DNA of 64,000 nucleotides from PALSA-350 sp963834445 (GTDB lineage Bacteria; Acidobacteriota; Terriglobia; Terriglobales; Acidobacteriaceae): positions 496,001 to 560,000 of the forward strand of contig CAWIBU010000009.1 in NCBI GenBank assembly GCA_963834445.1, given 5' to 3'. A program made the translations under genes and the position numbers. A model generated the notes under the pieces. It searched no databases. It saw only the letters and a program-made list of their open reading frames with translations, and was not told the origin of the DNA. This document shows positions 52,608 through 64,000 of the stretch, piece by piece. Within the stretch, counting starts at the first letter, position 1; each line of letters opens with the position of its first letter.

Positions 52608-54284
52608 TTAGCGTGCGTTAGGCAGCAAACCTTTTTCGACCAGGACGGGCGGCTGCCGGTGCCGGGTTGCTTGTTCGTAGGCATAGGCCCAGCCCAGAAG
52701 ATCCCCGTCTTTCCAGGGCCGGGCTGAAATCTCCAGGCCGAACGGCAGACCATCCGCGTAGAAACCGCCGGGAACGACCACTGCGGGCACACCGATCATG
52801 TTCACCCACCCGGTCGCGCTATGCGGACCACCACTTATTTGCCCATCCTGCGGCATGGTCTCGTCGGGTGGTGGCATCTGGGCTGCTGGATACACAAAGC
52901 CGTCGAGATGCAGCCGGTCCAACTCAGCGTTGTAGGCTGCCACTGCCCTGCGGCGGGGCGCAAAAAAGTTCGCTTCCGCGTGCGGATCGTGCTCCAGGGT
53001 CGCTTGCGTTACGTTTGCTCTGCCGAGGACCGCGGGCGGCAAAGCAGAGCCAGCTACCTTTTCGTACTCCTCCGCGGAGTGGTATTGACCCGGCCCATAG
53101 GCTGCCAGAAAATGCTCAGTGCCTTCTCGCGCGTAAGGCGAGGTGTATACGTTGGAAACGGTTTCAGCAAAGTGATCGTCCAGAAGTGAGTCATCAAAGA
53201 TGACCGTCGCTCCTGCCGCGCGCAACCCTTCGATAGCCTCCATGAAGGCTGCGCGCGTGTCCGGCCTTAGCGGAATGCGCGCCGCCGCCCGGGCTGTCGA
53301 GGCCACGCTCGCAGGTTCCGAGAGTGAGGTTCCCTGGAACGGAGTTCCAGCCCCCTGCATCACCAGGGCGGGTACGCCGAAGCGTTTTCCCTTGAGGGCA
53401 TCTGCGCGTAAGTACTTCGTATACGGCCCTGGTTCAGCCAGCACAGCAGAGCCTACGGTGCGCGGATCCAATGGATCTTCTCCCACCATCACATCGAGCG
53501 CAACGGTCGCGTCGCTTACGTTGCGGGCGATGGGCCCTGTGTTGTCGAGCAGCCAGTCCAGCGGCGCGATGCCGGCAATACTGACCAGACCCCGCGTTGG
53601 GAATACCCCAACCACGGAACTGGTGGCTGCCGGCATCCTGATCGAATTACCCGTGTCAGTGCCATTGCCAAGCAGTGCCAGGTTGGCCGTGATTGCGGTC
53701 ACCGTGCCTCCGGACGAGCCCCCGGGACTAAAGCGCACATCGTACGCGTTGCCGGTGCGGCCGTATGCCGTGCTGCGATTGGTATCACTGTCGGCGAAGT
53801 CCGGCATATTGGTTTGCCCCAGGATCACGGCGCCTGCGTCGCGCAGCTTATCGACGATCGTCGCGTTCTTCGGTGCGATCAACTCATGCCCGGCGATCAT
53901 GTATCCCTGCCAACCATCGGTAGTGATCAGACCCTTGATCGAAGTATTGGCTTTGGTGACGATGGGAACGCCCCACAGCGGCCCGCGCTGGTATTGATTG
54001 CCACCCGCAGCGGCCTCCGCGTCCTCACGAGCAGCACTCGCCAGGGCGCCCGCTGTATCTACGGTCTGCACCGCGCGATAGATGCCGTTGTACCTGGCGA
54101 TTCGAGCCAGATACCACTGCACCACTTCGGTGACCGTGTATTTGTGCTCGCGATACATCGTCTCGAGCTTCGCAATGGTGACCTCAAGCAGGTCCCGATC
54201 CATAGCCGCCCCGCGAGTCAATCCCTGCGCATTCGCGGCCATCGAGCCAACCAGCAGAATCAAACACCAGCAAACTGGACGCAT
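52608..54284 (-). CDS. exported amidase-signature enzyme
   Basis: 558 residues from the ATG at 54284, chosen because a signal peptide begins there (RPVCWCLILLVGSMAANA); the frame is open for 50 more codons upstream. The Ser-Ser-Lys triad of the amidase signature is present: Lys in GVPIVTKANTSIKGL, cis-Ser in SPGGSSGGTVTAI, nucleophile Ser in TGNSIRMPAATSSV. Hydrolyses an amide or related C-N bond; substrate unknown. AAGGAG lies 12 bp upstream of the start within a directly repeated segment. Confidence 0.9.
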   Translation of the reverse strand: MRPVCWCLILLVGSMAANAQGLTRGAAMDRDLLEVTIAKLETMYREHKYTVTEVVQWYLARIARYNGIYRAVQTVDTAGALASAAREDAEAAAGGNQYQRGPLWGVPIVTKANTSIKGLITTDGWQGYMIAGHELIAPKNATIVDKLRDAGAVILGQTNMPDFADSDTNRSTAYGRTGNAYDVRFSPGGSSGGTVTAITANLALLGNGTDTGNSIRMPAATSSVVGVFPTRGLVSIAGIAPLDWLLDNTGPIARNVSDATVALDVMVGEDPLDPRTVGSAVLAEPGPYTKYLRADALKGKRFGVPALVMQGAGTPFQGTSLSEPASVASTARAAARIPLRPDTRAAFMEAIEGLRAAGATVIFDDSLLDDHFAETVSNVYTSPYAREGTEHFLAAYGPGQYHSAEEYEKVAGSALPPAVLGRANVTQATLEHDPHAEANFFAPRRRAVAAYNAELDRLHLDGFVYPAAQMPPPDETMPQDGQISGGPHSATGWVNMIGVPAVVVPGGFYADGLPFGLEISARPWKDGDLLGWAYAYEQATRHRQPPVLVEKGLLPNAR

Positions 54285-54291
54285 CCGAACT

Positions 54292-54333
54292 GAGCTCCTT
54301 AAAACAGAACTCTTCAAATAGAGCTCCTTAAAA
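54292..54333. repeat. short direct repeat upstream of the amidase gene
   Basis: GAGCTCCTTAAAA occurs at 54292-54304 and 54321-54333, with a degenerate partial copy between. On the amidase strand each copy reads TTTTAAGGAGCTC, so the Shine-Dalgarno-like AAGGAG is duplicated. Probably slippage or a small duplication. Confidence 0.6.
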
Positions 54334-54561
54334 ACAGGGACGGCTGCCCAATGTTCCTCGGATTTCCTGTCGAGGTCTTTGGCGTTGACGCACTGCCTGC
54401 GGATTTCCTCAATGCAATCCGCACACGCGGCCATTTCTTGGGCTGCGTAGCAGGAAATCCGGTCGCCTCAGCGTACCTGGCACGACAAGACGGGCGAAGC
54501 CCTCCCTTGCATTTGCACTTCTATCTACATTCAAGCGGATTCCAGTGTGAAGCGCGCCGCA

Positions 54562-56610
54562 TCACACTGTAGCAATCTGCGCTGTCAGGTTCACGCGTGC
54601 CTGTGCCGGTTCTTCGGCCGCCGCCAACCGGCGAATCGACAGCACTGTGATGTCGTCTTCCTGGCCGAACGCGCACGCTGCCTCCACGATCTGTTCCGCC
54701 GACTTCTTCTCCCGCGCCAACTGCTGGGCGCGCTCAAACCCGTAGAGCTCGCCGCTTGCGCTGCGCGCCTCGACAATGCCGTCTGTATATAGCACCAGCG
54801 TTTCCCCTTCCTGCATGCGAAACACCAGATCCTCATACGCGGCATCGGCAGATACGCCCAGCGGCAGCGATCCCCGTACCGGTAACTCCTCGCCATCGCG
54901 AAAAGGCGCCAAGTGCCCGGCGTTGGCGATCGTCGCATCGCCGTTCGGTTTCACACGCAACACCACACAGGTCACGAACCCATCCTGGACCCGCCCGCAC
55001 AGCCTGCGATTCATGCCCCGCAATATCTCCGCTGGGTCCTGCGTGTAATCCGCCATGGTCCGCAGCGTGCCCACGATCAGCGACACCGTCATGGCTGCTT
55101 TCAGTCCCTTGCCGCTCACGTCGCCGATCACGATCAATGTGCTCGCATCCGGCAGCGATACCACCTGGAAGAAATCACCTCCCAATTCAGCAGCCGGTTT
55201 GTAGACACTGTCGATGGCGAACCCCGGCACCACCGGCACCGCCTCAGGCACCAGCACGCGTTGCACCTCGCGTGCCGATTTCACCTCCAACTCCATGCGC
55301 GATTGCCGCCGCCGTTCCAGATACTGCTCACGCGCCACGGTGAAGACCAGCGTCACCAAGACCAGCGACTCCAGAATCGGGCGCATGTCGAAGCTGTAGT
55401 CGCCCACAGTAAACGCAAAGCGGTTCATGACGGAGCGCAGGCCGCCCCAGTCAAAGAGTTGCAGGCCCTGGCCGGTAATGTTGCGTAAGAAGACCCACAT
55501 GCCGGCGATAAACACGGTGAAAGCCAGCGGCCACAGGTCAAGCTGTCTGCGCCGCCGCAACCCGCCAATCAAAATGGCGACGATATACAGCGGGGTAATG
55601 GTATAGACCGCGGTTGTGATCGCATCCGTCAGCACCAGCCCCTTACCTGCGGTGTCCCAGAAGAAGAGGGCGATCACGTCCACTACTTGCGCGGCAAAGT
55701 AAGCAGCGGCGAGGCCAAACGTCCACCAGCGCCAGCTCTTCTCCTGATCCAGCCCGAAGAGCGATAGCAGCACCGCCCAAAGCGACAGGTCGGCCGCGCA
55801 GCTGAAACCTTGCACCAATATCTGGTACGAAAAGAAATCGCTCGACGTGCGCAGAATGTTGTCCACCCCCTGCACACCGATCGCAACCAGATAAATAGAC
55901 AGCCACAGATACAGCCACTTTTTCCGCTCCCGCAAAAACACCAGCAACGACAGCAGCCCCGTTGCCATCATGAATGAAGAGGAGAGCAGCGCCGGCAAGG
56001 CCCGCCGCTGCGCGGACACCCGTACCGATTTCGACAGCAACGTCAGGTAATCTGCGTTGCCGAGCAGCGGAGCCCTTTCAAAACCACCCAGGGTCGTCGG
56101 GTCGGTCGATGAAAGCGTCGCCTTCCAGACCCGCACCGCGAGCACACCCGAGGTGTCTGGTAGGGGAATTACAACGCCGTGTGGCGTGGCGCTCCAATGC
56201 GCATGGGGAGGCAGCTGACCATCGCTGCCGATCTTCTTCCCATCCCAGTAAACTTCATACGCATCATCGACCGGCCGTATCAGCAGCGCCACGGGCCCGC
56301 TCGCGGGCTTAATCTCGATGCGCTTGCGATACCACGCGAACCCCACATACGAAGGATGTGTCTGTGCTCCCCATGTCTTGTCCCCCCGTAACTGCTCCCA
56401 GGCTGAATCGTCATACCCCGGTTCAGCCCATGCCAGATCGTCGCCGGTGTGGAAGTGCCAATTGCCTCCCACTTCGATATAGCCTTTACCGGGGTCGGGT
56501 GTCTTGAAGATGGTCGCATCCTGCCCGTGGAGCGGAACGGCCATGCCAAGCAGCATGAGCAGCAGGGGCAGTCTCAGCAAAAACCGAAAATCGCGGATCA
56601 CGCAAAGCAT
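54562..56610 (-). CDS. membrane SpoIIE/PP2C-type serine phosphatase with extracytoplasmic sugar-binding-like domain
   Basis: 682 residues. A signal segment (FRFLLRLPLLLMLLGMAVPL) precedes a jelly-roll domain (YIEVGGNWHFHTGDDLAWAE, then SAWEQLRGDKTWG) like the GH2 sugar-binding fold. About seven membrane helices follow at 210-430. The cytosolic part has a linker helix (YLERRRQSRMELEVKSAREV) and a SpoIIE-type PP2C domain with GGDFFQV, IGDVSGKGLKAAM, VLYTDGIVEA and GQEDDITVLSI, all metal-binding acidic residues visible. It probably reverses Ser/Thr phosphorylation in a partner switch. Divergent from the first Ser/Thr kinase. Confidence 0.92.
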   Translation of the reverse strand: MLCVIRDFRFLLRLPLLLMLLGMAVPLHGQDATIFKTPDPGKGYIEVGGNWHFHTGDDLAWAEPGYDDSAWEQLRGDKTWGAQTHPSYVGFAWYRKRIEIKPASGPVALLIRPVDDAYEVYWDGKKIGSDGQLPPHAHWSATPHGVVIPLPDTSGVLAVRVWKATLSSTDPTTLGGFERAPLLGNADYLTLLSKSVRVSAQRRALPALLSSSFMMATGLLSLLVFLRERKKWLYLWLSIYLVAIGVQGVDNILRTSSDFFSYQILVQGFSCAADLSLWAVLLSLFGLDQEKSWRWWTFGLAAAYFAAQVVDVIALFFWDTAGKGLVLTDAITTAVYTITPLYIVAILIGGLRRRRQLDLWPLAFTVFIAGMWVFLRNITGQGLQLFDWGGLRSVMNRFAFTVGDYSFDMRPILESLVLVTLVFTVAREQYLERRRQSRMELEVKSAREVQRVLVPEAVPVVPGFAIDSVYKPAAELGGDFFQVVSLPDASTLIVIGDVSGKGLKAAMTVSLIVGTLRTMADYTQDPAEILRGMNRRLCGRVQDGFVTCVVLRVKPNGDATIANAGHLAPFRDGEELPVRGSLPLGVSADAAYEDLVFRMQEGETLVLYTDGIVEARSASGELYGFERAQQLAREKKSAEQIVEAACAFGQEDDITVLSIRRLAAAEEPAQARVNLTAQIATV

Positions 56611-56711
56611 GCGAAAAACCTCGTGCAGTAGGCCGATAGTTGTGCTTTTGAGAATACGTCCTATCCCCGCGGCTGGCTAAACAAAACTGGCCGCCAAGTT
56701 AGCCTAAGTCG

Positions 56712-56726
56712 CTGATAGACTGCTGG
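56712..56726 (+). promoter_or_regulatory. conserved block before kinase gene 1
   Basis: CTGATAGACTGCTGG occurs here and again at 59864-59878, 17-18 bp before each kinase start codon. It contains TAGACT, a possible -10 element. A likely duplicated promoter or 5' leader; no -35 box is obvious. Confidence 0.45.
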
Positions 56727-56744
56727 CACCACCGTCAGGAAACG

Positions 56745-59693
<2,949 letters not shown>

Positions 59694-59720
59694 GTCAAGA
59701 CCTCCGGCATTTCCACGACC

Positions 59721-59768
59721 GATGGGTGCCCCATTTCTCACAACGGGTTTTTGTTGGGAGATGTGGGG
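59721..59768. repeat. GGGTGCCCC-type hairpin repeat between the kinase genes
   Basis: GATGGGTGCCCCATTTCTCA begins an imperfect 16-bp stem (59729-59744 with 59753-59768). It shares the GGGTGCCCCAT core with the element at 30.6 kb. It abuts the terminator that ends kinase gene 1. Confidence 0.6.
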
Positions 59769-59790
59769 GGCGACCGATGGTCGCCCTTTT
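59768..59790 (+). terminator. terminator after kinase gene 1
   Basis: Stem GGGCGACC/GGTCGCCC with a GAT loop, followed by TTTT. It lies about 75 bp after the first kinase stop codon, so the second kinase is probably transcribed separately from its own promoter. Confidence 0.75.
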
Positions 59791-59863
59791 GCACCCACAA
59801 GCAAAGCGCCAGGGCCAAACCCAGCACGGTAGATGCCACTCGGACTACCACCCATTCCCGCGA

Positions 59864-59878
59864 CTGATAGACTGCTGG
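59864..59878 (+). promoter_or_regulatory. conserved block before kinase gene 2
   Basis: Second exact copy of CTGATAGACTGCTGG, at the same distance from the start codon as before kinase gene 1. Conservation of a noncoding block in diverged paralogues suggests a working promoter or leader element. Confidence 0.45.
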
Positions 59879-59895
59879 GAACCACATAGGGAACC

Positions 59896-62835
59896 ATGAC
59901 GATCGCAGAGGGAACACAGTTCGGCCCTTACCGTCTTCTGGAGAAGATCGGCGCCGGCGGCATGGGCGAAGTCTATCGCGTGCTGGATACGCGGCTGGAG
60001 CGTGAAGTCGCGCTCAAGCTGGTCTCCGCAAGCTACCTCGGTTCCGACGTCGCCAGCGGTTCCCCCATGGCCACCCCGCAACCGCAGGGAACTCCCCACT
60101 CCGGCGGCCATCTCTCGCACGAACGCTTCCTCCGCGAAGCCCGCTCCGCCGCCACTCTGAACCATCCCAACGTCTGCGCCATCTACGACACCGGCGAGCA
60201 AGACGGCCGCCCCTATCTGGTGATGGAACTGCTTCGCGGCCTAACCCTGAAGCAATATCTGGCAGACGTCGGTGGAAAAGGCCTGGGCCCAGAGGAAGTA
60301 ATCGCCTTCGCGCAACAAGCCGCAGCCGCGCTCGCCGCAGCCCACGCCAAAGGCATCATCCATCGCGATATCAAGCCTGCAAATCTCTTCGTGATCGACG
60401 CCGTCCGCGGCAAGCGGCAAATTAAGATCCTCGACTTCGGCCTGGCCAAAAAGCAAAGCAGCCTCGCCTCTCTGACCTCACCCGGCTCCGCCAGCTCCGA
60501 CGAAACCGCGATCGGCCCCGGCGCCGCCACCATGGAATTGACCAGTCCCGGCTCAGCAGTGGGCACCGTCTCGTACATGTCTCCGGAACAGGCTCGCGGC
60601 CTGCCACTCGATGCGCGCACTGACCTCTTCAGCCTCGGCTCTGTTATCTACGAGATGGCCACCGGCAAAACGCCGTTTGGTGGCGGCTCCACGGCAGATG
60701 TGTTCGTGGCCCTGCTGCGGGAAACACCGCCGCCGGTCAGCTCGATCAACCCCGCGATGCCCAAGGCGTTGGATCCCATCCTCGAAAAGCTGCTGGCGAA
60801 GGACGTCGCCCAGAGGTATGCGACCGCCGACCAGTTGCAGTCGGACCTGGAGAGTCTCAATACCCAACCCGCGCGCCCGACGGAGAAACCCGTCGCCGGT
60901 AAGCCGAAGTGGCCTTGGGCCGTGGCCGCAGTGCTCCTGTTGCTGATCGCAGGCGGCGTGGCCTGGTGGAAATATAAGCCGGCAACGACCCCGGCAAGCG
61001 CGCCCGAAACCGCGGCCGCGCCCAAGGAGATGAAGGATTCGATCATCCTCGCTGACTTCGTCAACCATACCGGCGACCCCGTATTTGAAACCACGCTGAA
61101 CCAGGCGCTGCAGATCGATCTCGAGCAATCCCCGGTACTCAACATCGTCAGCCAGCAGCATCTGTCGCAAAGTGTGAAGTATCTGGGCAAGCCCGAAGGT
61201 ACGCCGGTGACGCCACAGATCGCGCGCGAGATCGGTGAACGTGAGGGTGTTAAAGCCATCCTTACCGGCACCATCGCCAATCTGGGTAAGGAATATGTCA
61301 TTACCCTAACCGCCCAGAACACAGCTACCGGCGATGAAATCGTCAGCGAACAGGCCCAGGCCGCCGACAAGGAGCACGTGCTGGACGCGCTCAGCAAGGC
61401 CGCAACGGCGATGAGAGGCAAGCTCGGCGAGGATCTTTCCAGCATCAAGAAACTGGACACGCCCTTTGGGCAGGCCACCACCAGCTCGCTGGAGGCGTTT
61501 CGCGCCTATGCCCTCGGAGACAAAGCGCACACCAAGGCGCTCGACATTCCGGAAGCAGAAGGGCACTACCTGCGCGCCGTCGAGCTGGATCCAAACTTCG
61601 CCATGGCCTATGCCCGGCTGGGCGTAGTGAATATCAATTCCGGCCAGGTGGCGAAAGCCAATAAGTATTTCGCCAAGGCCTACGAGCTCTCGAAGAATGT
61701 GAGCGAGCGGGAAAAGCTCTACATCGCCGCGCATTACTACGAAGTAGTCTCCGGCAACGTACCCAAAGTGATTGAAACCCTGCAGGAAGCCATCCAGACC
61801 TATCCTGGGCAACTGGATAGCTACATCAACATCAACGTGGCGTACACGACGCTGGCGCAATTTGATAAAGGCCTCCCCTACGCGCTCAAAGCCGTGGAGT
61901 TGCAGCCGGACAACGCCATCGCGTCAGAAAACCTGGTGGGCGATTATGTCGGTTTGAACCGCTTGGTGGAGGCTCGCGCCGAAGTGGATCGTGCGCGCAA
62001 GCTGGGGCTCGATAGCAGTACGGACAACCTGGTCACCCATCTACAGCTGTATTACCTGCAAGGGGATCAGAGCCAGATGCAACGGGTCCTCGCCCAGGTG
62101 GCGGGCCGCCCCGATGAGTTTCTGGCCCTGCTTTTTCTGGCGACCACGCAGCAATTCTCGGGCGAGTATAAAAAGGCGGCGGCGACCAACCAGAGAGCGT
62201 TTGAGCAGGCAGGTCGTGTCAAGGCGCCAGACGTGCAGGCGGGGTCTCTGCTTACCAATGCTGCGGGACGGGGAATCGCCGGGTTGTGCGAGGGCAATGA
62301 GGCGGCCGTGCAGCGGGCCCTCGCGCTCGACAAGAGTAAGCAGACGCAGGTTACCGCCGTGATGGCGTCGGCCGTTTGCAACGGGAAGCTTGCCTTGCCG
62401 CTGGCCGAGGAGCTAAGCCGGAAGTACCCCGACGACACCCTGATTCAGGGCTTGTATCAGCCGTTGGCCAAAGCCATTGTGGCCCTGGCCGCAGGCCACG
62501 CGCAGGAAGCGATCGATGACGCCGAGCCAGCTAAGCCCTGGGATGCAGCATACCCGGCTTCGTATATTCAGGGTCTGGCCTACCTCCAGTTGCATGACGC
62601 TGCCCATGCCCTCAGCTCCTTCCAGGTGGCATCGCAGGCTGTTGGAGGCAGCCTCAATTCAGCTTTGCCCTTCTGCGCCCTGGCGCAACTCGGGATAGCG
62701 CGCGCCTATGCCATGGGCGGCGACAAGGCAAACGCCAAAAAAGCATACGAAGCGTTCTTCCAGACCTGGAAAAACGCGGATGCTGATCTGCCCCCGTTGA
62801 TAGCAGCAAAAAAAGAATACGCCGCCCTCTCCTAG
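59896..62835 (+). CDS. transmembrane Ser/Thr protein kinase with C-terminal TPR repeats (2)
   Basis: 979 residues, a tandem paralogue of the preceding gene over its whole length. The catalytic core is intact: GAGGMGEVYRVL, IIHRDIKPANLFVI, DFGLAKKQSSLASL, GTVSYMSPEQARGL. A single membrane helix (WPWAVAAVLLLLIAGGVAWW) is followed by the same IILADFVNHTGDPVFETTLN domain and TPRs. Most divergence is in the linker between kinase and membrane helix and in the last TPRs, as expected if they sense different partners. AGGGAACC precedes the start. Confidence 0.94.
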   Translation: MTIAEGTQFGPYRLLEKIGAGGMGEVYRVLDTRLEREVALKLVSASYLGSDVASGSPMATPQPQGTPHSGGHLSHERFLREARSAATLNHPNVCAIYDTGEQDGRPYLVMELLRGLTLKQYLADVGGKGLGPEEVIAFAQQAAAALAAAHAKGIIHRDIKPANLFVIDAVRGKRQIKILDFGLAKKQSSLASLTSPGSASSDETAIGPGAATMELTSPGSAVGTVSYMSPEQARGLPLDARTDLFSLGSVIYEMATGKTPFGGGSTADVFVALLRETPPPVSSINPAMPKALDPILEKLLAKDVAQRYATADQLQSDLESLNTQPARPTEKPVAGKPKWPWAVAAVLLLLIAGGVAWWKYKPATTPASAPETAAAPKEMKDSIILADFVNHTGDPVFETTLNQALQIDLEQSPVLNIVSQQHLSQSVKYLGKPEGTPVTPQIAREIGEREGVKAILTGTIANLGKEYVITLTAQNTATGDEIVSEQAQAADKEHVLDALSKAATAMRGKLGEDLSSIKKLDTPFGQATTSSLEAFRAYALGDKAHTKALDIPEAEGHYLRAVELDPNFAMAYARLGVVNINSGQVAKANKYFAKAYELSKNVSEREKLYIAAHYYEVVSGNVPKVIETLQEAIQTYPGQLDSYININVAYTTLAQFDKGLPYALKAVELQPDNAIASENLVGDYVGLNRLVEARAEVDRARKLGLDSSTDNLVTHLQLYYLQGDQSQMQRVLAQVAGRPDEFLALLFLATTQQFSGEYKKAAATNQRAFEQAGRVKAPDVQAGSLLTNAAGRGIAGLCEGNEAAVQRALALDKSKQTQVTAVMASAVCNGKLALPLAEELSRKYPDDTLIQGLYQPLAKAIVALAAGHAQEAIDDAEPAKPWDAAYPASYIQGLAYLQLHDAAHALSSFQVASQAVGGSLNSALPFCALAQLGIARAYAMGGDKANAKKAYEAFFQTWKNADADLPPLIAAKKEYAALS

Positions 62836-62913
62836 CCGCACGACATATTCACATCCGTCGGAGTATGATCCGTGACATCCTTCCGACCCTGTCGTCAGAA
62901 GGGAGGCTATGTC

Positions 62914-63702
62914 ATGCGGGCCCCCGGTTTTTATCGATTCTGTTTCTCTCGCTTGTTAACCCTGCTTATTTTGCTCGGCATTTGCCCGCTCCTCGTCGCA
63001 GCTCTCGAACCCACCACCCCCACAACAACGAACGAAGCCTTCGCGGCGCTCCCGCCGGAGACGCAGGGTGACTTGCTCATGGTCCGCGGCAAATACGTCG
63101 CCGCGCTCGATGCCTACCGACATGGCTCACTGCGGTCAGCCGTGATCTGCAACAAGATGGGGATCGCCTACCACCACCTGTTTGCTTTGGAAGAGGCGCG
63201 CAAGCACTACCAGATGGCGCTCACGCTGAACCCGCATTATGGTGAAGCGCTCAACAACCTCGCGGCCGTGTATCACGGCGAGCACGATTACAAGCAAGCG
63301 GAAAAGAATTACAAGAAGGCCCTGAAGTACGCGCCGGATTCCGCCGTGACCTACAGTAATCTCGGCACCGCTTACCTCAGCGACGGCAAGTACAAGCTCG
63401 GCGCGCAGGCTTACCAAAAGGCGCTTGCGCTTGATCCCAACGTCTTCGATCCCAGGCAAAGGCAGTTGATCGATGACGCCTCCTCCCGAACCCAGCGTGC
63501 CGATGTCAACTACTACCTCGCCAAAACTTATGCCACCGCCGGCAATAAAGAGCAAGCCCTCTCGTTCCTTCACAAAGCGCTGGACGCCGGTTTCAAAGAC
63601 CGCCGCCGCTTGATGGAAGACAAGGATTTTGCACACTTGCATGCCACACCGGAGTTTCAGCAAATGATGCAGCAGCTGCAACAGGTACACCGCGCGGGTT
63701 AA
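62914..63702 (+). CDS. exported TPR protein (paralogue of 43288-44109)
   Basis: 262 residues from the ATG at 62914, chosen for GGGAGG seven bases upstream; an in-frame ATG at 62872 lies further up. A signal peptide (FSRLLTLLILLGICPLLVAA) precedes TPRs (GIAYHHLFALEEARKHYQMA, NLAAVYHGEHDYKQAEKNYK, NLGTAYLSDGKYKLGAQAYQ) and the block LDAGFKDRRRLMEDKDFAHL, shared with the protein at 43288. Located 78 bp after kinase gene 2, so perhaps its periplasmic partner. Confidence 0.88.
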   Translation: MRAPGFYRFCFSRLLTLLILLGICPLLVAALEPTTPTTTNEAFAALPPETQGDLLMVRGKYVAALDAYRHGSLRSAVICNKMGIAYHHLFALEEARKHYQMALTLNPHYGEALNNLAAVYHGEHDYKQAEKNYKKALKYAPDSAVTYSNLGTAYLSDGKYKLGAQAYQKALALDPNVFDPRQRQLIDDASSRTQRADVNYYLAKTYATAGNKEQALSFLHKALDAGFKDRRRLMEDKDFAHLHATPEFQQMMQQLQQVHRAG

Positions 63703-63728
63703 CGCTACAATCGGTGCGAGGTAAAAAC

Positions 63729-64000
63729 TTGCGCCGATTGAACTATGCTCCTCTCGTCGTGTTAACCCTGCTCATGGCGGGCTGCACCTCGACCTACTAC
63801 AAGGCGATGCAGACCCTGGGCAAAGAAAAGCGTGACATCCTCGTCTCGCGCATCAAGGATGCCAGGAAGGATCAGGACAAGACCAAACAGCAACTGCAAA
63901 CTACCATGGAGTCGTTCCAGGCTTTGACCGGCTTTCAGGGCGGCTCCCTGGAAAAGTCATACAATCGTCTCAATTCCGATTATGAAAGTGCTGATGCCCA
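63729..64000 (+). CDS. DUF2959-family lipoprotein, N-terminal part (cut by window edge)
   Basis: Start TTG at 63729, preceded by GAGG seven bases upstream; an in-frame GTG at 63714 lacks such a site. The signal sequence RRLNYAPLVVLTLLMAGCTS carries a lipobox with Cys, so a lipoprotein is expected. The visible mature part, YYKAMQTLGKEKRDILVSRI, KDARKDQDKTKQQLQTTMES and GGSLEKSYNRLNSDYESADA, matches DUF2959, a coiled-coil family of unknown function. Downstream of the TPR gene in the same direction. Confidence 0.85.
   Translation, partial: MRRLNYAPLVVLTLLMAGCTSTYYKAMQTLGKEKRDILVSRIKDARKDQDKTKQQLQTTMESFQALTGFQGGSLEKSYNRLNSDYESADA

Overview
The window is moderately GC-rich chromosomal DNA that looks like a soil acidobacterium (Acidobacteriota, probably class Terriglobia). 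This is inferred from family content, since no rRNA is present. The pointers are a very large Oar-like TonB-dependent receptor with an N-terminal carboxypeptidase-regulatory-like domain, several ASPIC/UnbV (CRTAC) beta-propeller proteins, many exported TPR proteins, tandem transmembrane Ser/Thr kinases with C-terminal TPRs, many glycoside hydrolases, and palindromic repeats between genes. I saw no tRNA, rRNA, CRISPR array, transposase, integrase or phage gene.

Layout. 1-4.7 kb: the N-terminal part of a Crp/Fnr regulator, a small exported protein, a CLC channel/antiporter and several small proteins. 4.8-7.7 kb: a copper cassette (csoR then a copper P-type ATPase, minus strand) with a candidate operator. 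7.7-12.3 kb: a frameshifted aldo/keto reductase, an MFS transporter and a GH39-like exported glycosidase. 12.4-17 kb: an ABC ATPase followed by an ABC permease fused to an M1 aminopeptidase. 17.2-20.5 kb: an exported TPR protein, an exported GlcG/HbpS-like protein and a LacI-family regulator.

20.5-38.7 kb is the most distinctive region. A tightly packed minus-strand operon of four genes (CRTAC-redoxin-TPR fusion, TPR protein, two further CRTAC proteins) diverges from a plus-strand TonB receptor. The receptor is followed, after a terminator, by a TPR protein, a Tat-exported sulfatase-like protein and an unknown 401-aa protein. The intergenic region carries a promoter and a perfect LacI-type palindrome, and the LacI gene sits at the far end of the divergent operon. 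I read this as a candidate uptake and surface-processing locus of unknown substrate.

39-56 kb: GH2, GH92, a Gfo/Idh/MocA oxidoreductase, an amidase and a cupin (carbohydrate and amide metabolism). Mixed in are a YceI protein, a degenerate-receiver/HATPase protein overlapping a Met/His-rich exported protein, a CheY-like regulator, a DUF1569 protein overlapping an MliC-like protein, and several small zinc-ribbon-like proteins. 54.5-64 kb: signalling, with a membrane SpoIIE-type phosphatase divergent from two tandem paralogous Ser/Thr kinases, then an exported TPR protein (paralogue of one at 43.3 kb) and the start of a DUF2959 lipoprotein.

Intergenic DNA carries several inverted-repeat elements (about 8.7, 30.6, 38.8, 44.3, 45.4 and 59.7 kb), some sharing sequence with each other. 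They look like non-autonomous REP/MITE-type repeats.
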